From Chamaelirium japonicum (taxonomy: Eukaryota > Streptophyta > Magnoliopsida > Liliales > Melanthiaceae), in contig OX393549.1 of assembly GCA_947650365.1 (NCBI GenBank), forward strand, positions 34,369,903-34,433,902: 64,000 nucleotides of DNA, given 5' to 3'. Below are positions 10,542-21,892 of the stretch, one piece after another. Numbering within the stretch: the stretch's first letter is position 1; each line of letters begins with the position of its first letter. Below the pieces are notes generated by a model that did not search any database, was not told the origin of the DNA, and saw only the letters and a program-made list of their open reading frames with translations. The position numbers and the translations under genes were made by a program.

Positions 10542-10680
10542 TGTTAATGTATATACCGGGTTGGGTTCTATGTACAGTAGGGTCGGATTCTATGTGTATA
10601 CATGTACTTATATATTGGGCTTTAGTCCCTCAATGAGAACTACTCCATTCTCTCCAAGCCCTAACTGTCATCTCCTAACA
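10542..10680 (+). repeat. Copia-2 5' LTR
   Basis: 139 bp, from TGTTAATGTATATACCGGG to ATCTCCTAACA. Related to the Copia-1 LTR at both ends but different in the middle. Confidence 0.95.
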
Positions 10681-11472
10681 TGGTATCAGAGCTCTAGGGT
10701 TTCTCCGCGGTGAAGGCGACTCCTCCGGCAGCCCCTCCATCACCCTCCTACACTCGATTCCCCCCTCTGGCAGCCCCTCCAGCACTCGGCAACCCCTTCA
10801 GCACTTCGGCAGCCCCTCCAGCACCCGATTACCCCCTCCGGCAGCCCCTCTAGCACCCTCCTGTACCCGATTCCCCCTTCCGGTAGTCCCTCCAGCACTC
10901 TGGAAGCCCCCGTCGCCCTCTCCTGTACCTCCTGCAGCCCCCGCCGCCCCTCCAGCACCCGATTCCCCACTCCGGCAGCCCCTCCAGCACTCCGGCAGCC
11001 CCTCCAACCCCCTCCTGCATCTGATTTTCCCCTCCGGCAGCCCCTCCAGCATCTTCCTACACCCTATTCCCCCCTCCGGCAGCCCCTCCAGCACTCCGGA
11101 AGCCCCCGCCGCCCCCTCCTGCACCTCCTGCAGCCCCCGCCGCCCCCTCCTGCACCTCCTAAAGCCCTGCCGCCTCCCCTTCTGCACCTCCTGCAGCACC
11201 CCGCGCCCCTCCTCTTCCAACAGAACCCCCCCTGCAGCCCCTCCGACCCCCCCGTCATCCCCTGAAGCACCCGCAGCCCCCTCCTGCACCCCCTGACGCC
11301 CCGCCGCCCCCCTTCTGCACCTCCTGCAGCCCACACCGCCCCCCTCCTGCACCCCCTGCTGCCTCCTATCGCCCCACCGCTCCTCCCCTGGCCCTCCACC
11401 TCCGGTCCGTCTCCTCTATATCGGACTGCTCGGGACCTCCCTTGTGCCGGCTCGCCCCCGTACTTCAGGGGT
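10681..11472 (+). promoter_or_regulatory. Copia-2 primer-binding site and C-rich leader
   Basis: TGGTATCAGAGC (10681-10692) follows the LTR directly (initiator tRNA-Met primer site). The next 750 nt are C-rich degenerate tandem repeats with the core TCCGGCAGCCCCTCCAGCAC, different in sequence from the Copia-1 leader but the same in character. Confidence 0.85.
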
Positions 11473-12442
11473 ATGGCTTCCTACAGCATCTCTCGGCTCC
11501 CATACTGCCTGCACACAGTCGCTGCTCGTCGAGTCCCTCCGTCTCCTCGTTTTGATGGTATTCTCGGGCCACGTCCCTCCACCACGTCAGTCGACTGTGG
11601 ACGTCGTCAGGATCTCCTCCGCCATGATGGCGAGACTGCTGCTGCTGCTGATCACCCTACTCCAGCACCGCCTACCACCACTCCTGCTCCGTCTCGGTCT
11701 TACTCCGGCCGCCTCCAGCGCTTTGAGGAGTTACTGTTGCGATACCTCGCCTCCACCAGCTCTTCGACAGATCACAGTCTCTCTGCCACTCCGGGTACTT
11801 CTGCTCAGTCTCGGTCCTACTCCAATTGCCTCCAGCGCTTTGAGGAGTTACTGTTTCGATACCTCGCCTCCACCAGCTCTTCAACAGCTCACAGTCTCTC
11901 TGCCACTCCGGGTACTACTGCTCCATGGATCTTCGACTCGGGTGCCTCCTGCCACCTTACCTCCGATCCTTCTGTTCTCACGGACTGTAGCCCTGTTCCT
12001 ACCCATATGGGGATCCACACTGCTGACGGGACTCGTCTACCCATTTCCCAGTGTAGATCCATCACCCCTGCCTCCGATCCCACTGGTCGCCTAACCTTAC
12101 CTCGTGTTCACCTTGCTCCCCGCTTAAACATTAACTTAATATCTGTTAGTTCTTTTTGTGACTTGGGCCTAATCGTTACATTTACTTCTTCTTGTTCTGT
12201 GCAAGATCCGGGACGGGTCAGAGAGTTGGGTTGGGTCGTCGAGCAGGGGGACTATATCAGTTGGATCACCTTCAGGTTCCCAATTCCACTCCGTCGGCTC
12301 TGTCTGTTATCTCTGATGCCGATTTGTGGCACAGAAGGTTAGGTCACATATCCAGTGATCGACTCCAAAGCGTTTTTCGCTCTGGCGCTTTGAGTCGGGT
12401 GTCCTTCCCTCTCTCTGTCTGCACTGGGTGTCGATTAGCAAA
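11473..12442 (+). pseudogene. Copia-2 gag remnant, protease and pre-integrase region
   Basis: The frame from 11473 has only about 70 unplaced N-terminal residues before the segment that normally follows the zinc knuckle, so the gag core and CCHC knuckle are absent. A block containing RLQRFEELLLRYLAST is present twice in tandem (about 11705-11805 and 11823-11925), a 118-bp direct duplication. The protease motif DSGASCHLT follows. A one-base deletion near 12205, relative to Copia-1, shifts the frame; the LWHRRLGH segment is then in another frame (12192-12442). The reading is cut by the hAT MITE after TTAGCAAA. Confidence 0.85.
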
Positions 12443-13154
12443 CTATGCTATCAAAGTCGGTACTAGTCGGCAACTAGTCCCCGACTAGTCCCTGGGCGGC
12501 ATTTTGCCGACCGATTAATTTTGATTCCGTCATTGCTGGGCGGAATCCCGACTAGTCCCCGACTAGCCCGACTAGTCCCAGACTAACGACTGCCGACTAG
12601 TCCCCAGGCAGCATTCTGCAAGCAAATTTTTTTTTTGAAAGGAGTCTGCGCAAGCAATTTTGTTTGGATTTTTTTACATTGGCTCAAAGTCTTGAGTCGC
12701 AAGACTCACAACTATGGCTCTTCCCTGTAATCATCTGTTGAGCACCTGAGAATCTCAGATAAAAACATAGACAAATAATTAGTTTATTAGTTAATATCCA
12801 TATAACCCTATAATCAAAATTGGGGTTGTTCACTGATTAAACATCATCAAACAATTATTGTGATGAATTCTTAGTTCTGAATCTTTGGACATGGGCATGA
12901 AGCCAATACAACTGTGTTATGTTAGACTGTTACTTATGTATTTATACCCATGCTGTGAAGTGTGAAGGTATGTATTGTTATTAACCGACTAATATCATAT
13001 ACTTATTGACATTTATGCTAGTTCATATATCATATATGTTTAGGGAGGGGGGGAGGGTTAGAATAAATTTTGGCCGACTAGTCCTGAATTAGTCCCGACT
13101 AGTCCTAGTCGGCCCTTGGCCGACTAGGGCCGATTACCGACTTTGACTGCATAG
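12443..13154. mobile_element. hAT-type MITE 1 inside Copia-2
   Basis: 712 bp flanked by the perfect 8-bp TSD TTAGCAAA (12435-12442 and 13155-13162). The termini are inverted: CTATGCTATCAAAGTCGGTA on the left and, on the opposite strand of the right end, CTATGCAGTCAAAGTCGGTA. Subterminal CGACTAGTC words are repeated many times at both ends (12460-12610 and 13075-13135). No transposase. The 8-bp TSD fits the hAT superfamily. Confidence 0.93.
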
Positions 13155-13162
13155 TTAGCAAA

Positions 13163-15630
13163 GCACCTTGCTCTTCCTTTTTCTACTAGTGTTTCCCGTT
13201 CCAGCGCCCCTTTTGATCTCGTGCACTCTGACGTGTGGGGTCCTGCTCCAGTTGCCTCTTTTACTGGTTTTTTGTATTATGTGAGCTTCATAGATGATTA
13301 CTCCCGCTGCACCTGGGTCTATCTCATGCGTCGCCGCTCCGAGATTCCTCATATTTACAGGACCTTCACTACTATGCTTCACACCCAGTTTGGTCGGCAC
13401 ATTAAGACTTTTCGGTCTGATTGTGCCCAGGAGTATCTCTCCTTTGAGATGCGTGAGATCCTTCAGACTCATGGCACTCTTCACCAACAGTCGTGTCCCC
13501 ACACCCATGAACAAAACGGAGTCCCCGAGCGCAAACATCGCCATGTCCTCGAGACAGCACGAGCTCTACTTCTGTCTGCTTCTGTTCCACATTCCTACTG
13601 GGCTGAAGCTGTCTTGACCGCTGTTCACCTCATCAACATCACTTCGTCCTCATCCCTCTCTGGTGTTTCCCCGTACGAGCGGCTTTACTCCACATCTCCT
13701 GACTACTCTCTTCTTCGTACCTTTGGGTGCACGTGTTTCGTCCTCCTCCCTCCCCATGAGCGCACCAAACTCTCTGCTAGGTCTGTTAGGTGCGTTCACT
13801 TAGGACTCAGTCGGGAGCACAAGGGCTATCGGTGCTACGATCCCTTGGCTCGCCTGATCCGTGTCTCTCGCCACGTCTCCTTTGTAGAGGATATCTCGTA
13901 CTTTTCCACTGAGTCCCGAAATCTTCTCTCACCACTTACGTTATCTTCTACGTCGTCACCCCCTCTCAACATCTCCTTCCTACCTCCGTATCCTGCTCCT
14001 ACGCCTACCTTCCCGGTGGAGCCTCCACCTCCACCTCCCTCGTCTCCACCACCTCCCCCGCCACCTCCCTTTCCCCCGTCACCTCCACCACCACCACCTA
14101 TTACTCGTGTCTATGTTCATCGGTCTGCAGCTCCTCCTCCAGAGTCGGTTCACACTGGTACTCCCTCACCTGATGTTGTTGCTCCCTCCTCACCGGTCGT
14201 GGATCATGCTCCTGTTCGGCGCTACCCGGCGCGCGAACATCACCCTCCTGACAGATATGACTACTCTCCGGACAGATTTGGCTACTCTGCCTTTACCTCT
14301 GACTCTCTTGACTCATCTGGCTACTCTGCCATTGCCTCATATTCTCCAGCTTATCAGGCTTTTCTTACCGTACTTCATACCCACCGGAAGCCCCAGTCGT
14401 ACCGTGAGGCAGCTTTACACCCAGAGTGGTGGCAGGCCATGTCAGTAGAGCTTGAGGCTTTTCAGCGGACCCAGACATGGGATTTGGTGCCTTGTCCCTC
14501 AGGCGTGGTGCCTGTTAGCTGCAAGTGGATCTTCAAGGTCAAGACTCGCCCTGACGGATCCATTGAGCGACACAAGGCCCGCCTCGTTGCTCGTGGCTTC
14601 TCTCAGGAGTATGAGATTGATTATGAGGAGACGTTTGCTCCAGTTGCTCGGATGACTACTATGCGCACCCTCTTAGCTGTGGCAGCTGCTCGAGGGTGGC
14701 CTCTCCATCAGATGGATGTCACCAATGCGTTCCTTCACGGTGACCTCTCCGAGGAAGTATATATGGCTCCTCCTCCGGGCATTTCAGTTCCTCCAGGGCA
14801 CGTTTGTCGTTTACGTCGTGCTATCTACGGGCTCAAACAAGCACCTCGGGCATGGTTTGAGCGTTTCCGCAGTGCAGTTCTGGCAGCTGGGTTTGTCGAG
14901 AGATACTCTGACTACGCTCTGTTCACCCGCTCCTCCAGTCAGGGTATTGCTGTGCTACTTCTGTATGTGGATGATATGATCATCACCGGGGATGACAGTG
15001 CTACCATAGCTTCCCTTCAGCGTCACCTTCAGAGCCAATTTGAGATGAAGGATCTAGGCCCTCTCCGGTACTTTCTTGGCCTTGAAATTGCCCGGTCAGC
15101 TCGAGGATTGTTGATCTCCCAGCAGAAGTACATCTCTGATATTTTTGCCGAGGCTGCTCTTTCTGATTCTCGTACTGCTGACACGCCTATGGAGCTTAAC
15201 TTGAAGCTCCTCTCTACCGATGGTGAGCCTCTCCATGATATCTCTCGTTATCAGCGGCTGGTTGGGATGCTCGTTTATCTCACCATGACGAGGCCTGACA
15301 TTGCCTATGCCGTTGGTATTGTCAGTCAGTTCGTTCAGTCTCCTCGCTCGGTTCACTATGCAGCAGTCCTTCGGATTATTCGGTATCTCCGTGGCACTAT
15401 CACTCGATCGCTGTTGTTTCCCTCCACGTCTCCACTGGTTCTGCGTGCTTACTCCGATGCAGATTGGACTGGAGATATTGCTACTCGTCGATCCACCACC
15501 GGCTACTGCGTGTTCCTTGGTGATTCCTTCATTTCTTGGCGCAGCAAGAAATAGGAGTCTGTTGCACGCTCCAGCACCGAAGCCGAATACCGAGCTATGG
15601 CTTCCACCACTGCAGAGATTGTCTGGCTTC
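13163..15630 (+). pseudogene. Copia-2 integrase, reverse transcriptase and start of RNase H
   Basis: Open from 13221 to a TAG at 15552-15554 (777 codons). It contains the integrase core (SDVWGP, FRSDCAQEY, HEQNGVPERKHR; note VPE where Copia-1 has VAE), a proline-rich linker, RT with YVDDMIITGDD and the start of RNase H (YSDADWTGD). The stop replaces a CAG of Copia-1. The RNase H frame resumes beyond it but is interrupted at 15635 by the Tat-like element and continues at 36510. Confidence 0.93.
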
Positions 15631-16093
15631 GACGTTGTAGACACACAAATTGTGTCTAACCCGGACTCGACTTGCATGCGCCAATTCGGAGGCAAACTCG
15701 ACACGCACTCCGACGCGGACCCGACTCGCATGCACCAAGTGGGAGGCGAACCCGACACACCCTCCGACCCGGACCCGACTTGCATGCATCATTGCGGAGG
15801 CAAACCCGACGCGAACTCGGACCCGACTTGCGTCCACCTACGCGGATGCGGACTCGACGTGCGCTCGGACCCGGACCCGACTCGCGTGTCCCTACGCGGA
15901 TGCAAACCCGATGCGCACCACGACTCGGACCCGAGCCACGCCCAACAAGAAGCCGGGTGGGCCCATCCTCAAGTGGGGCCCACCCGGCCCTGCACAAGGA
16001 TCCGAACCCCATGGGGGGCCAGCCCCTATACTAGGATCCGAACCCCATGGGGGCCGGCCCTGCACAAGGATCCGGACCCCTATAGGGTGGCCG

Positions 16094-16300
16094 GTCTTGC
16101 AAGAAAAAGAGAAGAACGGAAAGAAAAGAAAAGGAAAGAAAAGAAAGTCAAGAAAAGAAAAGGAAAAAGAAATGAAAGGAAAGAAAAGAAAAAGGAAAGA
16201 AAAGAAAAGGAAAAAGAAAAGAAAGGAAAGAAAAGAAAAGGAAAGAAAAGAAAAAGGAAAGAAAAGAAAAGGAAAGAGAAGAAAGAAAAGGAAGGAAACA
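16094..16300 (+). repeat. Polypurine low-complexity block in the LTR
   Basis: About 200 bp of near-pure purine built from AAAGAAAAGG-type units just upstream of the LTR TATA box; repeated in the 3' LTR at about 33815-33996. It gives long meaningless frames rich in Lys/Glu or, in reverse, Phe/Leu/Ser. Confidence 0.9.
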
Positions 16301-16564
16301 CGCCATGCGCGGGGGGAGGTTACGTATGACGTCTGCTCACACGCGGATCTGCGCTGATCCCTCGATCCGACGAACAAGAAGAAGAGTCGGGTCGCCATCG
16401 ATTTCGTGTGCAAAATTCAGCTATAATTACCCCGTCAGAAAAGGAAGACGAATAAAGACTTATTCCCCTCATCAATGGATGAATAAATCTTGGGCAATTA
16501 TGGGGGAGATATGAAAGGGATTTAAAATTAAAACTTCCCATATCTCTCTCCCCCCCCCTTTCGC

Positions 16565-16576
16565 CTATAAATAGAG
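16565..16576 (+). promoter_or_regulatory. TATA box of the Tat-like LTR
   Basis: CTATAAATAGAG, a near-ideal plant TATA element, about 930 bp into the LTR. It is conserved in the 3' LTR at 34262-34273. It suggests U3 is about 1 kb and R/U5 about 2.2 kb. Confidence 0.75.
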
Positions 16577-18795
16577 GCGGAGGGGGAAGGCTCAAGGGGT
16601 CGGTCGGATGGCCAGGCGACGAAGCTCTGCAGAAGAGGAGACGCGCTCTTCATCGACCCAAGGCTTCACGAGGCACGGGCAAGCCTGTCCCTTCGGGATC
16701 GGCTTAGTCCATTGAAAGTCCTCATCAACGTGAAGACCCTTGCACAGGAAGATCATTCCTTCGACTCCGTGCACGAAGAAGAAAGCTCAGAGAAGAAGAA
16801 CCCTTCGACTCCGAAGACGCCAGAAGCAAAGGCCGGAGAAGAAGATCGGAGCGGCACCACCCCGTCGTCTCCAACACCCCTTCGACTCCGATCAAGCTCA
16901 AAAGCCCGAAGAAGAAGAACAAAGCGGCGCTACACCCGTCTCTTCAACAAAGCCTTCGACTCCGATCAAGCTCAAAAGCCCGGAGAAGAAGGGAAGCTGC
17001 GCTAAACCCGCCATCATCAACAAGGCCTTCGACTCCGATCAAGCCCAAAAGCCCGGAGAAGAAGCCGACGCCATAACCGCCACCAGGTCGAAGATTGAAG
17101 ACAAAGCGAGGAAGCTCTGCAGAAAAGGAGACGCTTCTTCATCGACCCAAGGCTTCACGAGGCACGGGCAAGCCTGTCCCTTCGGGATCGACTTAGTCCA
17201 TTGAAAGTCCTCATCAACGTGAAGACCCTTGCACAAGTAGATCAAGACTTCGACTCCGTGCACGAAGAAGAAACTCGGAGAAGAAGACCCTTCGACTCCA
17301 AAGACGCCAGAAGCAAAGGCCGGAGGAGAAGATCGGAGCGGCACTATCCCATCGACTCCGATCAAGCCCTCGACTCCGATCAAGCCCAAAAGCCCGGAGA
17401 AGAAGAGAAGCGGCGCTATACCCGTCATCTTCAACAAAGCCTTCAACTCCGGGTACGCCAAATACGCTCGGAGAAGAAGCCGACGCCACAACCGTCGCCA
17501 GGTCGAAGAGATCGCAAGACGAAGTGCGGGAGCTCTGCAGAAGAGGAGACGCTTCTTCATCGACCCAAGGCTTCACGAGGCACGGGCAAGCCTGTCCCTT
17601 CGGGATCGGTTTAGTCCATTGAAAGCCCTCATCGACGTGAAGACCCTTGCACACGAAGATCAAGACTTCGACTCCGTGCACGAAGAAGAAAGCTCGGAGA
17701 AGAAGACCCTTCGACTCCGAAGACGCCAGAAGCAAAGGCCGGAGAAGAAGCTCGGAGCGGCACTACCCCGTCGGCTCCAACAAATCCTCGACCCCGATCA
17801 AGCTCCAAAGCCCGGAGGAGAGAAACGAAGCGTCATCACCCCGTCGCCTTCGACAAACGTCTGCGCCATCCACGAAGAAGAAAGCCTGGAGCAGACCGCT
17901 TGAAGCGTCGCTACCCCCGCCGTCTTCACCAACAAAAGCCGACGCTACAACCGTCGCACGGAGACCGTCGCTACCCCCGCCGTCTTCATCAACAAAAGCC
18001 GACGCCACAACCGTCGCACGGAGATCGGTGCTACCCCCACTATCTTCGAAAGCATCCTTCGACTCCGATCACGCCAAGGAAGCCCGGAGAAGAAGAGAAG
18101 TCCAGCCGACACCCAAACCGTCGAAGCACCGGAGAAGTAGCCCACGTCGTTCGAAGAAGAAGACCGAGTTGACGTTGAAGCCAAAGCCCACGCAAGAAGC
18201 CAAAGCAAAAGCCCCGGTAAAGCCAGCGCCAAAGCAACGCAAGTGCCAAAGCCAAGCGACTACGTCGGTCTCGAGCAAAAGCACCGCACGTTCTAGCCGA
18301 TATGACGCGAAGTCCGGAAGAACGAAAGCATCGCAAGTCTCCCCCGTCTACGTCCAAGCGCACGCGCCAAAACAAAGCAAAAGCCAGAGCCACGCCAAAA
18401 CCAAGCTAAAGCCGAAAGCCCAAGCAAAAGCCGACGCCAAAGCACGATCGACGCCGCGAACCGACGATCAAGGACGCCGAGGTCAAGCAAGGAACGAGGA
18501 AGACGCGAAGACCGAGAAACGAAGCCGAAAACCCCCTAGCCGAGAAAGCGCGAAGCACAGAAGGGACAAAGCAACGGTGGACATTCCTTAGCCTCTCCAA
18601 AACCCTCACCCTGTAATGACCTCTGTCCTGGGCAACCCCTTCAGAGCTCTCACACGAACACCACGTGGAGACGCGGATCAAAGGGACCCTCCAGAGGATC
18701 TCTCCCACAATCCCCTGATCAAAATTCGCCGCAGCTCAGACTCGCTACACCCGAGCCACCTGGGTCCCGGCCACACTTGTAATCTCGTTTTGCGC

Positions 18796-18801
18796 AATAA
18801 A
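18796..18801 (+). terminator. Polyadenylation signal AATAAA of the Tat-like LTR
   Basis: AATAAA 28-34 nt before the LTR end, also present in the 3' LTR at 36471-36476. Position and sequence fit an LTR poly(A) signal. Confidence 0.55.
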
Positions 18802-18835
18802 GACGACCCGTACCTTTTCTGCGCATACAGATTTC

Positions 18836-18853
18836 TGGCACGCCCGGTGGGAC
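18836..18853 (+). promoter_or_regulatory. Candidate primer-binding site of the Tat-like element
   Basis: TGGCACGCCCGGTGGGAC starts 6 nt after the 5' LTR end. It begins with TGG, as sites complementary to tRNA 3' ends do. I do not assign the tRNA. Confidence 0.6.
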
Positions 18854-18901
18854 CGCCTTTCCTTTCATCCGTACGGCTGAAGAAGTTGCTCCAAGTTCGC
18901 A

Positions 18902-19387
18902 ATGGCCGGGACAAGCAGTGATGCGTTTGCTCCAAGCCTTTCGCCTATCGCCGAGTCTCCTCTACTCCGATATGGTGATCCAGCAAATCCGGAGAGTGAT
19001 GCTCCCCTGTTGGTACGCGTCTACACTCGGCGTACTCGAACTCTAGCGGATGTCTTCACACCAGAAATTACTGCCGAAGATGCTCGTCAAAACGCCGATG
19101 AGACCTTGGCACATGAAGAAACAAGCCTTGATCCTAGAGTCTATGTCCAGAAGTTTGGGGAGGACCAGCCCCAACCCCGAACCCGTTCGGGTTCTCCAGC
19201 AGACGTTGCACCTCCTCCGCAGGGGGCAAACGTTCGTCATCAAGCAGAGGCGAGTCGGCGCAACTACGTCTCCGATGATGACGGCGAGGATGCGAACATG
19301 CAACATCAAGACGTCCTCCGTCACCGTCCACTCTTCAGCTCCAAGTCATGTAGATGGGCGAAAACATGGCGCAGATTACTCGGCTGA
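18902..19387 (+). CDS. Short upstream ORF of the Tat-like element, 161 aa
   Basis: First ATG frame after the primer site. The product is hydrophilic and rich in Pro, Asp, Arg and Gln, with no domain I recognise. It overlaps the gag frame by 34 nt in another register and may be the N-terminal part of the original gag, separated by a frameshift (a TAG at 19351-19353 stands just before the gag ATG). An independent protein is less likely. Confidence 0.5.
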   Translation: MAGTSSDAFAPSLSPIAESPLLRYGDPANPESDAPLLVRVYTRRTRTLADVFTPEITAEDARQNADETLAHEETSLDPRVYVQKFGEDQPQPRTRSGSPADVAPPPQGANVRHQAEASRRNYVSDDDGEDANMQHQDVLRHRPLFSSKSCRWAKTWRRLLG

Positions 19388-20769
19388 TGGAGGAGAAGGA
19401 TCGTCACATCAATGCTCTGCTTCAAAAGCTCAGTGCAAAGGACGCTGCAGCAGTCGGTCAACCCATTGCTTCCCCGGTAGCTGCTCCAGCTCTGTCTTCA
19501 ACTCCCGCTCCTGCAGAGATCGTTCCGACGATTCAAGTAGTTACTCCAGCACTCTCATCGGTTCCTGTCCCAGCGGAGGTCGTCTCGCCAGCGCCAGCCT
19601 TGGTGGCCACACAACCTCCGGCAACAGCAATGATGAATGCTCAGCAAGTCCAAGCGTTGATAGCCGACATGATGCGTTCCCACGGCAGTGGCCTTCCTCC
19701 GATCACGGCAGCATACTCGAAGCCCTACACCGCGAGGATCCAGCAGCTACGCTTCCCAATCGGATTCCAGTCACCAAAGTTCCAGCACTTCGACGGAAAG
19801 GGAAATCCAAGACAGCACGTCGCCCACTTCATCGAGACCTGCAATAATGCCGGCACATATGGCGACGAGATGGTGAAGCAGTTCGTTCGCACCCTCAAAG
19901 GCAATGCGTTCGACTGGTACGTTGATCTTCCTCCAGGGACCATCGACAGCTGGGACCAGATGGAGAGGGAGTTCCTCAATCGCTTCTACAGCACCAGACG
20001 AACCGTCAGCATGACCGAGCTTACTGCAGTCAAGCAAAGGAAGGACGAGCCAGTGATCGACTACATCGACAGATGGAGGAACCTCACGCTGAATTCACGA
20101 GACCGCTTGTCTGAAGACTCGGCCATCGAGATGTGCACCCAAGGCATGCACTGGGGCCTGCTCTACATCCTCAAAGGTATCAAGCCTCGGTCTTTCGAAG
20201 AACTCGCAACTCGGGCTCACGACATGGAACTCAGCCTAGCAAGCCGCGGGGACTCGAAGAATAAAGACTTCTTGAAGGTAGAGAAGAAGGACAAGCCGCA
20301 GGCACTTAAACCGAAGCAAGTCAATGTGGCCGACGTAGCTTCAACCTCCAAACCGCTCAGGATCGGTGGCAAGCCGGATCAGAAGAAGGGAGCCGCCATA
20401 CCGCCAAGACAAAGGATGACTCTCGAGGAGCTCGAAGCAAAGGAGTACCCCTTCCCGGACTCGGAAGTCTCCTCCATGTTCGACCAACTACTGCAAGAGA
20501 AGATATAGCTCCCTCCTTCGAAAAGGCCCGAGCAGATGCATCGCGTTGACGACCCTCTCTTCTGCAAATACCACCGAATGGTGAGTCATCCCATCGAAAG
20601 ATGCTTCGTCTTCAAGGAGAAAATAATGGCGCTCGCAAAGCAAGGAAAGATAGAAATTGACACCGGAGAGGTCGCTACGGCCAACATGACGTCCATCACC
20701 TTCGGCTCCTTCTCGCCGGTACTCGTTGCTGCTCGGCGAAGCGTGCCCAAATTGCGCATCAACCGTTAA
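19354..20769 (+). pseudogene. Tat-like gag with an in-frame stop
   Basis: 384 codons from ATG 19354 to a TAG at 20506-20508; the same frame then continues to a TAA at 20767-20769. An N-terminal coiled-coil-like stretch (QITRLMEEKDRHINALLQKL) leads into a Pro/Ala/Val-rich linker, then a retrotransposon gag domain at about residues 130-290 (segments FDGKGNPRQHVAHFIETC, GNAFDWYVDLPPGTIDSWDQ, FYSTRR). After the stop lies DDPLFCKYHRMVSHPIERCF, the C/H-containing tail usual in Tat-group gag. So the stop splits what was one gag protein. Gag would form the virus-like particle core. Confidence 0.85.
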
Positions 20770-21892
20770 ACGCCAACCGCTAAGTCAATTTCCCAGCCGA
20801 AAGTCTCGAAGCAACGTCAACGTACTCCTGCGCTCACCGAGGAAGAAACGTCGCGGCCCTGGGGGCAACCATCGCTCACGCCAGCACCTCTTCCAAGCCA
20901 TGCTATATCCCAACAAGTGCTCCAAAGGAGATACGAGCAAGGAGATCCAGAAGTCGGTCTGCTGGGCCAGCCTTCGGGGAAGTTCGACTATTACGTCCTC
21001 TATTCAAGGCCTCCGTCCGTTTCAATCGACGAAATCAAGCCCACCGGCTGGGGATCGGAAGACGAGCCAGTGGAGCTTCAGGAAGAGCAAATCCCTTCCA
21101 GTCAAGCCACGTCCCAACGCGCTCTTCGGGAAGGATACGAGCAAGGAGATCCAGAAGTCGGTCTGCTGGGCCAGCCTTCGGGGAAGTTCGACTATTACGT
21201 CCTCTATTCAAAACCTCCATCGGTTTCAGCTGAAGAAATCAAGCCCACCGGCTGGGGATCGGAAGACGAGCCAGTAGAGCCTATAGAAGAACAAGTGCTT
21301 TCGAGGGAACCAGTTGCTGCTGCCGACCATCATCCTAGCGGAGGGGAATCCACCGACGAAGAGGCATGGGTCATGCTACCACGGGGACGAAAGCCATGGC
21401 AAGAAAAGAAGCTCAAGCAAGACAGTGTGATGAGGAGGTCCACCAAGCGGAAAACCTACAAGAAGAAAAGCAAGACTCCAGGGAGGAAGGCGTTCAAAGT
21501 GCCGCCAGCAAGCCAAGACGATCTCCTTCAGCAGAGCCTTCCAGAGCCGACAACCTTGCAAGAGTTCTTCCCGGATCACTTCCTCCCAGTGGACCAGCAC
21601 ATCAGGATGTCTTGTTGCATGGTCGAAGTTCATAAGGCGTCGGGAGGAAAGGACGAAAGCGAAACTTCTGAAGAAGGCGACTCCATCGATGAGGGAGACG
21701 ATTCCGACAAAGGGGGCACCACCTCTCACGACGAAGCAATCCTGCACTTGCCGCTCGTAGAAGCTTTGCATCTCCCGAAGAAGGCTCGCCTGGCAATGGC
21801 TGCAGCTTTGGCCGACCCAGACAGCTACAAGAGAAAAAGGAAGGACGACCAGAAGGGCAAAGCGTTGGCCTCGTGTGACGTGACAATAACCT
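20770..21892 (+). pseudogene. Tat-like gag-protease linker with a tandem repeat
   Basis: Same frame as gag; open from about 20770 to the solo-LTR insertion. It contains a 204-bp module present twice in tandem (about 20931-21134 and 21135-21338) encoding GYEQGDPEVGLLGQPSGKF, then DYYVLYS and KPTGWGSEDEPVE. After that come a Lys-rich stretch and an acidic stretch. The linker function is unknown to me. A diverged third copy of the module is at about 28815-28960. Confidence 0.8.

Larger units (their letters stand above)
15636..18829 (+). repeat. Tat-like element 5' LTR, 3,194 bp
   Basis: Starts TGTAGACACACAAATTGTG and ends GCGCATACA. In order it holds CCGGACCCGAC-type repeats, a long GGAAAGAAAAG purine block (about 16094-16300), a TATA box (16566), then three tandem modules of about 420-490 bp that each start near GAAGCTCTGCAGAAGAGGAG (16621, 17112, 17529), and AATAAA (18796). 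The 3' copy is at 33350-36504. Confidence 0.93.

Noticed and set aside
16080..16413. Lys/Glu-rich (plus) and Phe/Leu/Ser-rich (minus) frames in the Tat-like LTR, also at 33790-34170
   Set aside because: Translation of the purine block; every frame is open because the tract lacks stop codons.
16094..18000. CRISPR-like or satellite array
   Set aside because: The repeats are large LTR-internal modules shared by both LTRs of one retroelement; no spacer structure, and the window is eukaryotic.
16712..18591. Several 90-314 codon frames inside the 5' LTR (and the matching ones at 34340-36267)
   Set aside because: They lie within the tandem modules of the LTR, are rich in Arg/Lys/Ser and have no recognisable domain; both strands are equally open.
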